From Fidelibacterota bacterium (lineage in GTDB: Bacteria; Fidelibacterota; Marinisomatia; Marinisomatales; TCS55), in assembly GCA_014239435.1 (NCBI GenBank), contig JAAZYX010000033.1, forward strand, positions 212,871 through 276,870: a stretch of 64,000 nt of DNA, in the 5' to 3' direction. A program made the translations under genes and the position numbers. The notes beneath the pieces are model-generated. The model ran no database searches and was not told the DNA's origin. It was given only the letters and a program-made list of their open reading frames with translations. This document shows positions 1 through 9,049 of the stretch, one piece after another. Each line of letters starts with the position of its first letter. Positions within the stretch are counted from its first letter, which is position 1.

Positions 1-820
1 TCGCAGAGGACACTTTTACCTCGTACTGCCGTGTACCGATTTGCTTGGGTCGGAATTGAAAAGAAATTTCTTTCTCTGAGCCACCGCCGAGGATTCGGAC
101 ACGCTTTGAACCCAGTAACTTCGAACCGTGATACAAAGAAACATTAACAGGCTTATCCACCTTGCCTGCTGCCTGAACAATCACATCCGCGTTTACATCC
201 TCTCCTTTAATGGCTACCGTCGGAGCATCGAGAGACTTGACAGCAATGTCGACTAACGGGACAGAATCCCCTACTGCAACGATATGAATCGGAACTGAAC
301 TTTTTTCAAATGAGGCTGGATGTTTTCCCTGGGTTAACTGTCCATCTGTTATAATGATTGCGCCCGCTAGACTTTCCTGATTGGTTAAGATATGATTCAT
401 AACAGCACCTAAGTCAGTCGCGGATCCTTCTGCAGTAGCAGAAAGATTTGAGACATCTTGTATATCTCTTGAAAATTGCAGAAAAGTAACATGATCACTT
501 TTTGCCTTTATCTCATCCTCTATGGATACCACACCGTTTGCAAAGGATTGAATGGAAAGGGACTGATGGTACCTCATGCTCACAGAATTATCCAGATAGA
601 TATTCCATTCAAGCTGCAATTCTGATTTCTGCTTCCAGTGAAGAACCGGCTGAAATAATAAAAGAACCAACATAATCAAACTCAGAACTCTCAATCCTAC
701 CAGAATATGAAATTGAGGATGCCGTCGGAGTTTATGAAATCCAAGAAATAATGAAAGTGATACACCGATAACTGCAACCCAGAAAAATGGATCTAAGCCT
801 TTTAGAATTTCAATTTGCAA
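1..820 (-). CDS. von Willebrand factor A domain membrane protein (C-terminus cut by window edge)
   Basis: This frame runs open from the left edge back to a stop shared with tsaD, so the 3' end of the gene lies outside the window. No ATG is available at the start; the first usable codon is TTG at 820, three bases after the tsaD stop, so translation probably follows tsaD by coupling. Two hydrophobic segments lie at about residues 12-26 and 36-54, followed by a VWA domain with a MIDAS-type D-x-S-x-S motif (DNSVS, near residue 77) and a later TDG. After the VWA domain comes an Ig-like region. This order resembles BatA/YfbK-like or glutamine-amidotransferase-like membrane proteins of FCB bacteria. 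The specific family is uncertain because the C-terminus is missing; the VWA assignment itself is firm. Confidence 0.75.
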   Translation of the reverse strand, partial: MQIEILKGLDPFFWVAVIGVSLSLFLGFHKLRRHPQFHILVGLRVLSLIMLVLLLFQPVLHWKQKSELQLEWNIYLDNSVSMRYHQSLSIQSFANGVVSIEDEIKAKSDHVTFLQFSRDIQDVSNLSATAEGSATDLGAVMNHILTNQESLAGAIIITDGQLTQGKHPASFEKSSVPIHIVAVGDSVPLVDIAVKSLDAPTVAIKGEDVNADVIVQAAGKVDKPVNVSLYHGSKLLGSKRVRILGGGSEKEISFQFRPKQIGTRQYEVKVSSA

Positions 821-823
821 GGT

Positions 824-1819
824 TTAGGCTAACGTAAGGTTTGGGAATATGGGAAAATCGATGGCTGCCCGCTTTCCCATCACCAAGTATTTTTCACCTA
901 AAAATGCGATCATGGCAGCATTGTCCGTACATAAAGGTAAATCAGGATACAAAATACGGCAATCAGCCAGCGTATCTTTAACCATTGCTCTCAGCTTTTT
1001 ATTTGCTGCAACTCCTCCGGCAATGACTAAAGTCTGTACTCCAGTTTCTGTTACTGCTAATTCACATTTTGAGATTAACGCCTCAATGATAGCTTTTTGA
1101 TAACTTGCAGCAATATCATTTTGGGATAGCGTATTCGTTTTTGAATTATCTTCGGATTGCATCCTATACAAGAGAGACGTTTTTAATCCGCTGAAGCTGA
1201 ATTCAATTGTATTCGAATGGAAAAAAGCCTTTGGAAATGAAATTGAATTCTCATCGCCTGTTTTGGCGCAAGATTCGATCGCTGGACCTCCGGGATAACT
1301 GAGCCCTAAAATCCGAGCACCCTTATCAAACGCTTCCCCAGCGGCATCATCTCGAGTTTCGCCTAACAATGTGTATTCTTCCAATGCTTTCACATGCCAA
1401 AGTTGTGTATGTCCGCCTGAAACCAGAAGACAAACGAACGGATATTCCAACGCCGGATACGCAAGAAAGTTCGCGTAGATATGAGCTTCAAGATGGTTTA
1501 CTCCTATGATGGGAACATCTAATCCCTGTGAAAGACCTTTTGCAAAACAAGAGCCGGCTAGTAATGCGCCTGCCAAACCCGGTCCTTGCGTAACGGCAAT
1601 TCCATCAATATCTGATAAGGTCATTTTTGATTCGTTCATCGTTTCATGAACTAACTGATTCAATAAACGCTCATGCTCTCGAGACGACAACTCAGGAACA
1701 ACACCTCCATATTCTCTGTGAATGATATGGGAACTGACATGGGAAGATAAAATTGACCCATCTCTGCATACGGCTGCGGCAGTTTCATCACACGATGTTT
1801 CAATACCTAAAACGATCAT
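824..1819 (-). CDS. tsaD: tRNA N6-adenosine threonylcarbamoyltransferase TsaD
   Basis: TsaD transfers threonylcarbamoyl to A37 of ANN-decoding tRNAs, working in the cytoplasm with TsaB, TsaE and TsaC/Sua5. The protein begins MIVLGIETSCDE, the invariant TsaD N-terminus. Metal ligands H109 and H113 sit in the HLEAH motif, and SGGHT follows at about 134. At 331 residues the length is normal. The frame is open for 18 more codons upstream, but the start at 1819 fits the family and overlaps the preceding stop as ATGA, the arrangement used several times in this gene run. TsaB and TsaE are not in the window. Essential housekeeping gene; no odd features. Confidence 0.97.
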   Translation of the reverse strand: MIVLGIETSCDETAAAVCRDGSILSSHVSSHIIHREYGGVVPELSSREHERLLNQLVHETMNESKMTLSDIDGIAVTQGPGLAGALLAGSCFAKGLSQGLDVPIIGVNHLEAHIYANFLAYPALEYPFVCLLVSGGHTQLWHVKALEEYTLLGETRDDAAGEAFDKGARILGLSYPGGPAIESCAKTGDENSISFPKAFFHSNTIEFSFSGLKTSLLYRMQSEDNSKTNTLSQNDIAASYQKAIIEALISKCELAVTETGVQTLVIAGGVAANKKLRAMVKDTLADCRILYPDLPLCTDNAAMIAFLGEKYLVMGKRAAIDFPIFPNLTLA

Positions 1820-2802
1820 TGACTTTTGCGGGTAACAACCAGTTCTATGTTTCGAGGCGATAAATCCATCCACTCAATAACATGATCCGGAACACGAACC
1901 TCAGGTTCGTACCATGTTTGCCCCGGGTTCCACCGTTTGTTAAAATCTATCGAAACCTGAATGTCTTTAGGCTGGATATTCGCAATATAATCCGCACCGC
2001 CAATGACGGTTAAAGAAACACTTTGGGGACTGGGGAAAACCCGTACATCCGGTCGTATATTCAATATGGCAACCTGCACATCGCTGATAATCCGCTCTGT
2101 AATCGGTTGGATATCTGCACGCACGGAAACTTGATTGGGTGTGTATTCAACCAGCTTATTGGGAAGGACTTCAAACTGTAATGTTTTGGTAATGGACGAA
2201 ACTGCATTTGCTATGGTGTCTCTTACTGTGGAAATAAATTCAATCGATTCAACGATTTCACGCGATCCTGCAATTTGCACCTGTTTCGGTTTTATGACAG
2301 GGTCTCCCACCATTGTATATCCGGCGGCAGGATGCACCAATAATCTCTGCTTAACAGAAACAACTTTTTCTCTGTAGGCATCAAGACTGATATGAATGGA
2401 GTCAGGATATATTACTTCAATGTATTCCACCTCAAGTAAAGGCGCAATCACGACCTTTTGAGGGTAACGCTCAAAATAATCATTCAGGTAAAAATCATAT
2501 TCCTCCGAAATGCGTTCCAGGTCGAGAACAAGCTTAAATTCAGACATGAAGCTTTTTAGCAAAAGCGTTTTAAAAAGAGCTCTGCCGGTTCCCTTTAGTT
2601 TAATGCGGGCATGCTCCGGAACTTCCTCTTTGAGAGCTTTCCGCGCTGGGAGGTTTCGCCCTTCAATGGGAATATTAACATCCAAAGAATAGGTATTGCC
2701 ACTGACGACAAATACCCAAAGCAGACATGCCAACCCAATCGGTCCAAGGGCCAGAATAATTTTCTGCTTGTTGAAGAAGGCCTTTATATCAAGCATTCGC
2801 AA
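1816..2802 (-). CDS. CdaR/YbbR-like membrane-anchored protein
   Basis: A 328-residue protein with a short cytoplasmic N-terminus, one transmembrane segment at about residues 14-34, and an extracytoplasmic part of repeated YbbR-type beta domains. In Firmicutes and many FCB bacteria, YbbR proteins (CdaR) regulate the membrane di-adenylate cyclase CdaA, usually encoded next door. Here no cyclase gene adjoins it: the upstream neighbour is rpsA, 15 bases away, and the downstream neighbour tsaD overlaps by four bases. Control of c-di-AMP synthesis is therefore an inference from the family, not from context. An alternative start is the second methionine, two codons in. Confidence 0.8.
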   Translation of the reverse strand: MRMLDIKAFFNKQKIILALGPIGLACLLWVFVVSGNTYSLDVNIPIEGRNLPARKALKEEVPEHARIKLKGTGRALFKTLLLKSFMSEFKLVLDLERISEEYDFYLNDYFERYPQKVVIAPLLEVEYIEVIYPDSIHISLDAYREKVVSVKQRLLVHPAAGYTMVGDPVIKPKQVQIAGSREIVESIEFISTVRDTIANAVSSITKTLQFEVLPNKLVEYTPNQVSVRADIQPITERIISDVQVAILNIRPDVRVFPSPQSVSLTVIGGADYIANIQPKDIQVSIDFNKRWNPGQTWYEPEVRVPDHVIEWMDLSPRNIELVVTRKSQ

Positions 2803-2817
2803 GGCCCATAAGTTGGT

Positions 2818-4758
2818 TTACTCCGTTTCGGATTCTTCGGGAGATTCGTCAGTTGCTTCAGGCTCAACTGTTTCAGGATCTCCATCCTGCGGAATTTCGA
2901 TTTTTTCGCCTGCAGGAGCATCCTGCGAATCGAGAAATGATTGGACATCATCCAATACATCTGCTTTGTTGGAAGTTCCGACCTCCTCGGATAACAGAAC
3001 GATCTTCTTATCATCCGGCCTTACTTCCATTACAACTCCTTTCAGGGTGCCGCCTTTTTCGTATTTCCCCATCAAAGATTTACGCTCTTTTTTACTTTTT
3101 CTTGAGAAGGGAATGATACCTTCAATTCCTTTATCCAGTTTCAAGATGATTCCCTTTTCCAAGACCCGGATGATTTCCCCTTCTACCTCTTTCCCGCTTG
3201 CAAATTCTTTTACGATTTCGGGCCATGGATCATCTCCCACTTGTTTGACACCGAGAGATATTCTCCTGTTTTCTCTTGAGATTTCCAAAATCCGGACTTC
3301 TATTTCCTGATCCTTTTCCACAAATTCCTTCGGATGGCGGACAACCGTTGTCCAGGAAAGGTCAGAAATATGGACCAATCCTTCGATTCCTTCTTCTAAT
3401 TCAACAAAAGCACCAAATTGGGTCAGGTTAATCACTTTACCTTTATGTACTTCGCCTATGGTGAATTTATCCTGAAGTGCATCCCACGGATCATCCTGAA
3501 GCTGCTTGATGCCAAGACTGATTTTTCGTTCATCCGAATCCACTCCAAGCACGACGGCTTCAACTTCTTCATCCATGGAATAAATTTCTGACGGATTTTT
3601 TACATGACGCGTCCATGAAATTTCGGATACGTGGATAAGCCCTTCCACTCCAGGTTCAAGTTCGACAAATGCACCGTAATTTTTCATGCTGACTATTTTA
3701 CCATTGATTTTTGTTCCTTCGGGATATTTATCAGCCACATTGTCCCACGGATGTGGCGTGAGCTGTTTTAATCCAAGAGAAATCCTCTGTTTATCACGGT
3801 CATAATCAATGATTTTTACCGTAATGGTTTCATCCAGAGACACCACTTCAGAAGGATGACCAACTCTCCCCCAGGTTAGGTCGGTGATGTGAAGCAATCC
3901 GTCAATGCCGCCAAGGTCTATGAAAGCGCCAAAGTCAGTAATATTTTTAACTCTACCTTCCATAATTTGATCTACATCCAGATCTTCAAATAAAGCATCT
4001 CTCTGTTCTTTCATGCTTTCTTCCATGATGACCTTATGGGATACGACAATGTTTTTACGCGCTTCATTCAATTTAACAATTCGCAAGTCAATCGGATTGC
4101 CAACAAATTGATCAAAATCGCGCACGGGCCTTAAGTCAATTTGAGATCCCGGCAAAAAGGCCTGAACGCCTTCCAAATCCACTGCCATTCCGCCTTTAAT
4201 TCTTTTTGTGATTTTTCCTTGAATGACCGTCTCATTATCAAAAACTTCACGCAGTTTTTTCCATCGCCGCATAAAATCTGCTTTTTCTTTCGATAGAACC
4301 GTTCTCCCGCTTCTGTCTTCAAGATATTCCAGATAGACTTCCAGGGATTCGCCAACTTTTGGAAGTTCTTCCTCAGAAAATTCGCTGCGGTCAATAATAC
4401 CTTCAGATTTAAATCCAATATCAATTAGGATTTCTTTTTCGTTCATTCCGATAACACGGCCTTTAATCAGCTGGTTTTCAGAAATATCTGAAAATGTATC
4501 TAAATAGCTGTCAAGCAATTCTTGCTCAAGACTGCCCTCTTCCGGCTCAACGGATAAATCTTCCGCGCCAACGCGTTTAATATCCTTAAATAAATCCGCG
4601 TTTAAATAATTAAAGTGTATTATCTGTTCTCCATTGGATGACACAGGTGCCTCTTCCGCAGATGCGGTTTCAACACTGGCGTCCGGCACTGTTTCTTCTG
4701 CGGGAATTTCCACAGCAGCTTCCGTCGTCTGTTCTCTCGTCAGTTCTTCGTTGCTCAT
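2818..4758 (-). CDS. rpsA: 30S ribosomal protein S1
   Basis: Six consecutive S1 OB-fold repeats lie between about residues 90 and 590 of 646, as in canonical bacterial S1, which binds mRNA upstream of the start codon on the small subunit. Repeats 3-6 show the usual RNA-binding pattern (GAFIDL/GAFVEL, GLxHxSxxSW, KISLGxKQ). Both ends carry long acidic tails rich in E, D, S and A: about 70 residues at the N-terminus and 55 at the C-terminus. These tails are not part of the fold and are seen in other FCB homologues. The start codon overlaps the cmk stop as ATGA, and cmk-rpsA is a widely conserved gene pair. Confidence 0.97.
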   Translation of the reverse strand: MSNEELTREQTTEAAVEIPAEETVPDASVETASAEEAPVSSNGEQIIHFNYLNADLFKDIKRVGAEDLSVEPEEGSLEQELLDSYLDTFSDISENQLIKGRVIGMNEKEILIDIGFKSEGIIDRSEFSEEELPKVGESLEVYLEYLEDRSGRTVLSKEKADFMRRWKKLREVFDNETVIQGKITKRIKGGMAVDLEGVQAFLPGSQIDLRPVRDFDQFVGNPIDLRIVKLNEARKNIVVSHKVIMEESMKEQRDALFEDLDVDQIMEGRVKNITDFGAFIDLGGIDGLLHITDLTWGRVGHPSEVVSLDETITVKIIDYDRDKQRISLGLKQLTPHPWDNVADKYPEGTKINGKIVSMKNYGAFVELEPGVEGLIHVSEISWTRHVKNPSEIYSMDEEVEAVVLGVDSDERKISLGIKQLQDDPWDALQDKFTIGEVHKGKVINLTQFGAFVELEEGIEGLVHISDLSWTTVVRHPKEFVEKDQEIEVRILEISRENRRISLGVKQVGDDPWPEIVKEFASGKEVEGEIIRVLEKGIILKLDKGIEGIIPFSRKSKKERKSLMGKYEKGGTLKGVVMEVRPDDKKIVLLSEEVGTSNKADVLDDVQSFLDSQDAPAGEKIEIPQDGDPETVEPEATDESPEESETE

Positions 4759-5432
4759 AGTTTTTCGTTATTTTCTTTTTGTTGGTTCACAATTTCAATC
4801 ATCTTTGATACCTGTTCGTCGATCGTCATATTGCTTGTATCGATTTCAATGGCATCCTCTGCTTTTTGAAGTGGTGAATGTTCTCGAGTGGAATCATACG
4901 CATCCCGTGCCTCGATTTCTTTCACCAATTCTTCTACCGATTTCATTTCGCCAAGTGCGCGAAGATCATCCTGTCTACGCTTTGCTCTAATTTCGGCATC
5001 GGCAACCAGAAAAATTTTCACATCTGCGTTCGGAAATACAACAGTACCGATATCCCGGCCTTCCATCACACAGTCGGATTTGGATGCAATTTTTCTCTGA
5101 AGACGAACCATTGCTGTCCGAACTTCCCGGATGGCGCTCACGGGGCTCACATTGGATGTAATCTCCACAGACCGAATTTTGTCCGTCACATTTTTTCCAT
5201 TTACGTAGGCAGCAGGTTCTCCATTTTCATCTGAAAGGTTAACCTCAATGGATTCCAAAATTCTCTCTACCGCAGCTAAATCAGAGAAGGCAATTCCCTG
5301 ATCCAGAAATGCCAGCGTAACACACCGGTACATTGCGCCTGTATCCAGATATAAGAAGTCCAATTGCTTTGCCACGCGGCGCGCGCTTGTACTTTTTCCG
5401 GACGCTGCCGGACCGTCTATAGCGATAATCAT
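4755..5432 (-). CDS. cmk: Cytidylate kinase
   Basis: Cmk phosphorylates CMP and dCMP using ATP in pyrimidine salvage. The 225-residue protein starts with a P-loop, GPAASGKS at residues 7-14, followed by LDTGAMYR (residues 29-36) and MEGRDIGTVVFP (near 123), all diagnostic of the CMP kinase family and involved in binding the nucleotide monophosphate. Length is normal. It overlaps rpsA by four bases. Upstream, an 87-base gap separates it from rluB; I see no terminator there, so the run may continue as one transcript. Confidence 0.97.
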   Translation of the reverse strand: MIIAIDGPAASGKSTSARRVAKQLDFLYLDTGAMYRCVTLAFLDQGIAFSDLAAVERILESIEVNLSDENGEPAAYVNGKNVTDKIRSVEITSNVSPVSAIREVRTAMVRLQRKIASKSDCVMEGRDIGTVVFPNADVKIFLVADAEIRAKRRQDDLRALGEMKSVEELVKEIEARDAYDSTREHSPLQKAEDAIEIDTSNMTIDEQVSKMIEIVNQQKENNEKL

Positions 5433-5519
5433 AGTTTTAGATTCTCAAAAAGCCGAGGAATTTAGTTTTAGAACCATAGAAAACCAACAGAATGACTCCT
5501 TCCTTTTGACAGAGATTTT

Positions 5520-6239
5520 TTATCTTTTTTTGATTCTGCAAAGCGCCTGCAATTTTTCAATTTCTTTTTCTGATAAAGGTCTCGTCTCTCCGGTTTTTAA
5601 TTTTCCCAATGAAAGAGGACCAAAATGCGTCCTATGCAGCGAAAATAATTTAATCTTGAGTCGGCCCATTATTCGTCTGATTTCTCTCTTTTTACCTTCG
5701 GTAAGTTCCAATACAACGGTCGTCCGTTTTTTGACTGTTTTCTGGCTGATAACCTTTGCTTTTCCTTTTTCACCGTCCCATACATGAATTCCTCTTTTCA
5801 GCTTTTGGATTTCTATTGGCTGAATTGAGCGGTCAATAACGGCCTCATATTGACGTGTAATTTTAAATTTCGGATGCAACAAAGCCTGAGACAATGCCCC
5901 ATCGTTTGTCAATAAAAGCAATCCCGTTGTATCTTTATCCAGCCTCCCAACCGGAAACACCCTTTCCCTAACAAAAATCAATTCCATTACCGTTCGTCGG
6001 CCGTCAGGGTCTCCTACAGATGTGATGTATCCTTTGGGTTTATGAAGCATGAACGCTACCGTTTCTTCCGATACTTTTATTCGGGAACCGTCAAAATACA
6101 CTTTATCAGAAGTGCTTACATCCAGAGCGGGATCGGTCACAATTTTGCCGTTTACTGTGGTCGTTGCAGAACGAATCAATTCATCCGCTTTTCTGCGGGA
6201 AGCGACTCCTGCATGTGCTAGAAATTTATTCAGCCGCAC
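5520..6239 (-). CDS. rluB: Pseudouridine synthase of the RsuA/RluB family
   Basis: This enzyme isomerises uridine to pseudouridine in rRNA. An S4 RNA-binding domain occupies residues 1-60. The catalytic domain follows, with GRLDKDTTGLLLLTNDG at about residues 98-114; D101 is the expected catalytic aspartate. A basic C-terminal motif EGKKREIRRIMG is typical of the RluB/RluE/RsuA group. RluB is favoured over RsuA by its place directly after scpB, a common bacterial arrangement, but the target base cannot be read from sequence. Its start lies 14 bases inside the scpB coding region, suggesting translational coupling. Confidence 0.92.
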   Translation of the reverse strand: MRLNKFLAHAGVASRRKADELIRSATTTVNGKIVTDPALDVSTSDKVYFDGSRIKVSEETVAFMLHKPKGYITSVGDPDGRRTVMELIFVRERVFPVGRLDKDTTGLLLLTNDGALSQALLHPKFKITRQYEAVIDRSIQPIEIQKLKRGIHVWDGEKGKAKVISQKTVKKRTTVVLELTEGKKREIRRIMGRLKIKLFSLHRTHFGPLSLGKLKTGETRPLSEKEIEKLQALCRIKKR

Positions 6240-6792
6240 GTTCGGGATCGGCCGAAGACTCTTCTGCAGCAGTAAGTTCAGTAATTTCTCGGAGTCGCGG
6301 AAGATCAGAGAGTCGATCTAAACCGAAATGCTCAAGGAAATCACGAGTGGTGCCGTATAAAAGCGGACGGCCCGGACCTTCGGCTCTTCCTGCTATTTTT
6401 AATAATTGGCGCGATAACAGTGTTTTTAATACTCCCGAACAATCCACGCCTCGGATGGATTCAATCTCAAATCTGCTCAAAGGTTGTTTATACGCAACAA
6501 TGGCAAGCGATTCCAATGCCGCTGCCGAAAGCTTTAATTTCGACGGATTTTGAATAAGGCGCTTTACCCACGGACTGAATTCCGCTCGAGTAGCGAATTG
6601 ATACCCACCGGCAACTTTTCTGACTTCAAACCCGTGTTTTTCCTTTTCATATTTTTCTCGAAGCTTTTTGACGAGATCAGATAATTTAGGTGCATCTTCA
6701 TCGAAAACATTTTTTAATCTCGATTGATTCAATGGTTCGGGGCTTGCAAATAATAATGCCTCCACAATTTGAAGTTGTTCACTTTTGCGCAT
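6226..6792 (-). CDS. scpB: Segregation and condensation protein B
   Basis: ScpB is the winged-helix partner of the Smc-ScpA condensin and helps compact and separate replicated chromosomes. The 188-residue sequence shows the family pattern: an N-terminal helix (IVEALLFASPEPL), LAIVAYKQPLSR near residue 96, IRGVDCSGVLKTLL, and GRPLLYGTT before an acidic tail. It overlaps scpA by one base (stop and start share an A) and rluB by 14 bases, so scpA-scpB-rluB is almost certainly one translation-coupled unit. Smc is not in the window. Confidence 0.96.
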   Translation of the reverse strand: MRKSEQLQIVEALLFASPEPLNQSRLKNVFDEDAPKLSDLVKKLREKYEKEKHGFEVRKVAGGYQFATRAEFSPWVKRLIQNPSKLKLSAAALESLAIVAYKQPLSRFEIESIRGVDCSGVLKTLLSRQLLKIAGRAEGPGRPLLYGTTRDFLEHFGLDRLSDLPRLREITELTAAEESSADPERAAE

Positions 6793-7523
6793 CAGCCCAT
6801 GACGACTTTATGAATTTCCAGATCGTCAAATAATTCATTTTGGTACACGACTACTGCATTTATGCGAATCAGATCCAGTAGAGCAAGAAAGGCTACAATC
6901 ATTTCAATTTTAAATTCGTATTTATTGATAAGAGCTGAAAATCTGAGTTTCCCTTCACCGTCAAATGATGCCAAAATTGCATTTTTTTGTTCATCTAAAC
7001 TTGCGATCTCTCGATGAAGTTCAATTGGCTTCATAACTGGGCGATTTTCTAATGCAGTTTTAAAATGAGCTGCAAGATCAAACAGCGATACCGCTTTTAG
7101 ATACATCCCCGGATTTTCTACTTCATCCTCTATAGACTCTTCTTCCAAACGTTTAAACAATTGACTTTCTTCTTCGGCTAGAAAATCCAAATTTGATGCT
7201 GCATCTTTGAATCGTGTATATTCCTGAAGCTGAAGCATGAGTTCAATCCTCGGATCAATAATTTCCCCATCGTCATCCAAATCTGGGCGAGGCAGCAACA
7301 TTTTTGCTTTGATCCTCATTAAGGTTGCGGCCATGACTACAAATTCACCTGCAATGCCCAAATTGGAAGATCGGGCATGATCCAGTGTAGTTAAATATTC
7401 CTCGGTAATTTTGGCAATCGGTATGTCGTAAACATCCATTTCGTCCCGCCTAATGAAATACAGCAAGAGGTCTAATGGCCCTTCAAAATTATCCAAGCGA
7501 ATTTGATAGGCATTAGCTGCCAT
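6792..7523 (-). CDS. scpA: Segregation and condensation protein A (kleisin)
   Basis: ScpA is the kleisin that closes the Smc ring. It begins with the typical FEGPLDLLLYFIRRDEMD-type N-terminus, which binds the Smc neck, then has YLTTLDHA, EFVVMAATLMRIKAKMLLP and a C-terminal winged-helix (near residues 165-243) that contacts the Smc cap. At 243 residues it is normal size. The start overlaps the 3' end of trpS by 11 bases. Residues 125-150 are acidic, as expected for the linker that binds ScpB. Confidence 0.96.
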   Translation of the reverse strand: MAANAYQIRLDNFEGPLDLLLYFIRRDEMDVYDIPIAKITEEYLTTLDHARSSNLGIAGEFVVMAATLMRIKAKMLLPRPDLDDDGEIIDPRIELMLQLQEYTRFKDAASNLDFLAEEESQLFKRLEEESIEDEVENPGMYLKAVSLFDLAAHFKTALENRPVMKPIELHREIASLDEQKNAILASFDGEGKLRFSALINKYEFKIEMIVAFLALLDLIRINAVVVYQNELFDDLEIHKVVMG

Positions 7524-8484
7524 ATGAAATGCCAGTGGCGATTCTCGCCTTTTCTAAATATTCCTCAGCGACATCCGATGCTTTTTGCGCTCCCATTTTC
7601 AGCATATCCAATACATCATCCTTGCGGTTCATTAAAACTTCCCGTTTACTCCGGGCTGATTCAAATTCGGCCAGGATAGTTTCAAATAGTGATAATTTTA
7701 CATCTCCAAATCCCAATCCGGGCTTAGATGCTGTTGATTTCAATTCTGCAATTCCCTCTTCATCCAGAAATAAAGATAATAACTGAAAGACAGGCGCAGA
7801 AAAATCTTTGGGTTCATCAACCTGCGTGGAATCAGTAACGATGGACATCACCTTCTTTTTTATAGCTTTTTCTTCCCCAAAGATGGGAATGATATTATCA
7901 TAAGATTTGCTCATTTTTTGCCCGTCCGTTCCTGGAACCATTTGCAGTTCTTTTGATATGTCAGGCTCCGGAATAATGAAAACATCACCAAAAGTCTGGT
8001 TAAACTTTTGAGCAATATCGCGAGTCATTTCCAAATGCTGTTTCTGATCTTTGCCAACCGGCACCAGTTCACCACCAAACAAGAGAATATCTGAAGCCAT
8101 TAATATCGGATAATTAAATAACCCCATATTTGGCGTCAGTCCCCGTGCAAGTTTATCTTTATACGATGTTCCGCGTTCCATCAACCCTACACCTGTAACA
8201 GTCGAAATTAACCACGTTAATTCGGTGACTTGCGGAACATCGCCCTGAATCCAAAATGTTGATTTTTCAGGATCCATTCCCAGAGCGATAAAATCAATTG
8301 CAGCCTGAAGTGTATTCTCACTCAGCACATTGGAATCGCGCACTGATGTAAGCGCATGATAATTTACGATACAGCAAAAAAGATCATTTTCTTCCTGATA
8401 CCGAATCATCCTCTTCATCATGCCAAAATAATTGCCAAGATGCAATTGCCCTGAAGGCTGGATTCCACTGAGAACTCTTTTCAT
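7513..8484 (-). CDS. trpS: Tryptophanyl-tRNA synthetase
   Basis: TrpRS charges tRNA-Trp. This is a class I synthetase of 323 residues with the HIGH-type motif HLGN at residues 15-18 after GIQPSGQ, and an intact KMSKS at 190-194 after PGTDGQ. The intermediate motifs GLMERGTSYKDK and PILMASDILLF are also typical. Length and motif spacing match the bacterial enzyme. It lies between the HNH gene (19-base gap) and scpA (11-base overlap). There is no tRNA-sensing leader visible upstream, so it appears to be expressed with the operon. Confidence 0.97.
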   Translation of the reverse strand: MKRVLSGIQPSGQLHLGNYFGMMKRMIRYQEENDLFCCIVNYHALTSVRDSNVLSENTLQAAIDFIALGMDPEKSTFWIQGDVPQVTELTWLISTVTGVGLMERGTSYKDKLARGLTPNMGLFNYPILMASDILLFGGELVPVGKDQKQHLEMTRDIAQKFNQTFGDVFIIPEPDISKELQMVPGTDGQKMSKSYDNIIPIFGEEKAIKKKVMSIVTDSTQVDEPKDFSAPVFQLLSLFLDEEGIAELKSTASKPGLGFGDVKLSLFETILAEFESARSKREVLMNRKDDVLDMLKMGAQKASDVAEEYLEKARIATGISYGS

Positions 8485-8503
8485 ATCCGAGGGATTGCTT
8501 TCT

Positions 8504-9049
8504 TTAAAACGGTTCTAAAAATAAATAAGGGCGCCAGGATGTCTGATGGTCCTTAATGAACTGCTGAAAATAATGAATTCTATTCGGTTTTCTCGGGTGC
8601 CTTTTTAAAGGCATATTTGCCTCATCCGGCGTGCGGTTCCCTTTTGTCCTGTTGCAGGGCTGACAGGCCGTAACCAAATTTTCCCACGCATCCGATCCTC
8701 CACGTTCTTTCGGAACAATATGATCAATCGTAAATGGCCCGGACTTTGTAGCGCAATATTGACAGTTATGATCATCCCGAAGGAGAATATTCCTTCTGCT
8801 TAGGGCAACACCCATGCTGTTGAAATTCACGAAATCTCTTAGTTTTACAATGCTCGGCAAATGACGCGTAACGGAGGGAGAATGCACCTCTTCGCCATAG
8901 GATTCCAGAACATCCACCTTATCCAGATAGTCTAAACAAATGGCGCGCCGGGCAGTACAGATCGTCAGCGGTGTATAATTGGTATTCAGTACCAAAACCG
9001 AACGATTCAAAAGTGAACCGTTTTTCTGATGTCCATTGTGCATCGTCAT
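8504..9049 (-). CDS. HNH endonuclease family protein
   Basis: A 181-residue protein with a complete HNH core: CxxC at residues 96-99, the D109-H110 pair, N124 and a second CxxC at 129-132 followed by N133 and K136. The cysteines should bind a structural zinc, and H110 would be the general base. Stand-alone HNH proteins of this length are common chromosomal genes in FCB bacteria and often lie among housekeeping genes. No intein, intron or restriction-modification partner is near. The start overlaps the previous stop as ATGA. Substrate and cellular role are unknown; DNA nicking or repair is only a guess. Confidence 0.88.
   Translation of the reverse strand: MTMHNGHQKNGSLLNRSVLVLNTNYTPLTICTARRAICLDYLDKVDVLESYGEEVHSPSVTRHLPSIVKLRDFVNFNSMGVALSRRNILLRDDHNCQYCATKSGPFTIDHIVPKERGGSDAWENLVTACQPCNRTKGNRTPDEANMPLKRHPRKPNRIHYFQQFIKDHQTSWRPYLFLEPF

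Noticed and set aside
849-1100. Plus-strand open frame inside tsaD
   Set aside because: Antisense shadow of a firmly identified gene with no ribosome binding site.
2696-3310. Plus-strand frame of 204 codons opposite rpsA
   Set aside because: Serine-rich antisense of the acidic S1 tail and domains; produced by codon bias of the real gene.
8504-9049. HNH gene as part of a mobile intron or restriction system
   Set aside because: No intron structure, methylase or repeat is adjacent, and it overlaps housekeeping neighbours in normal operon fashion.
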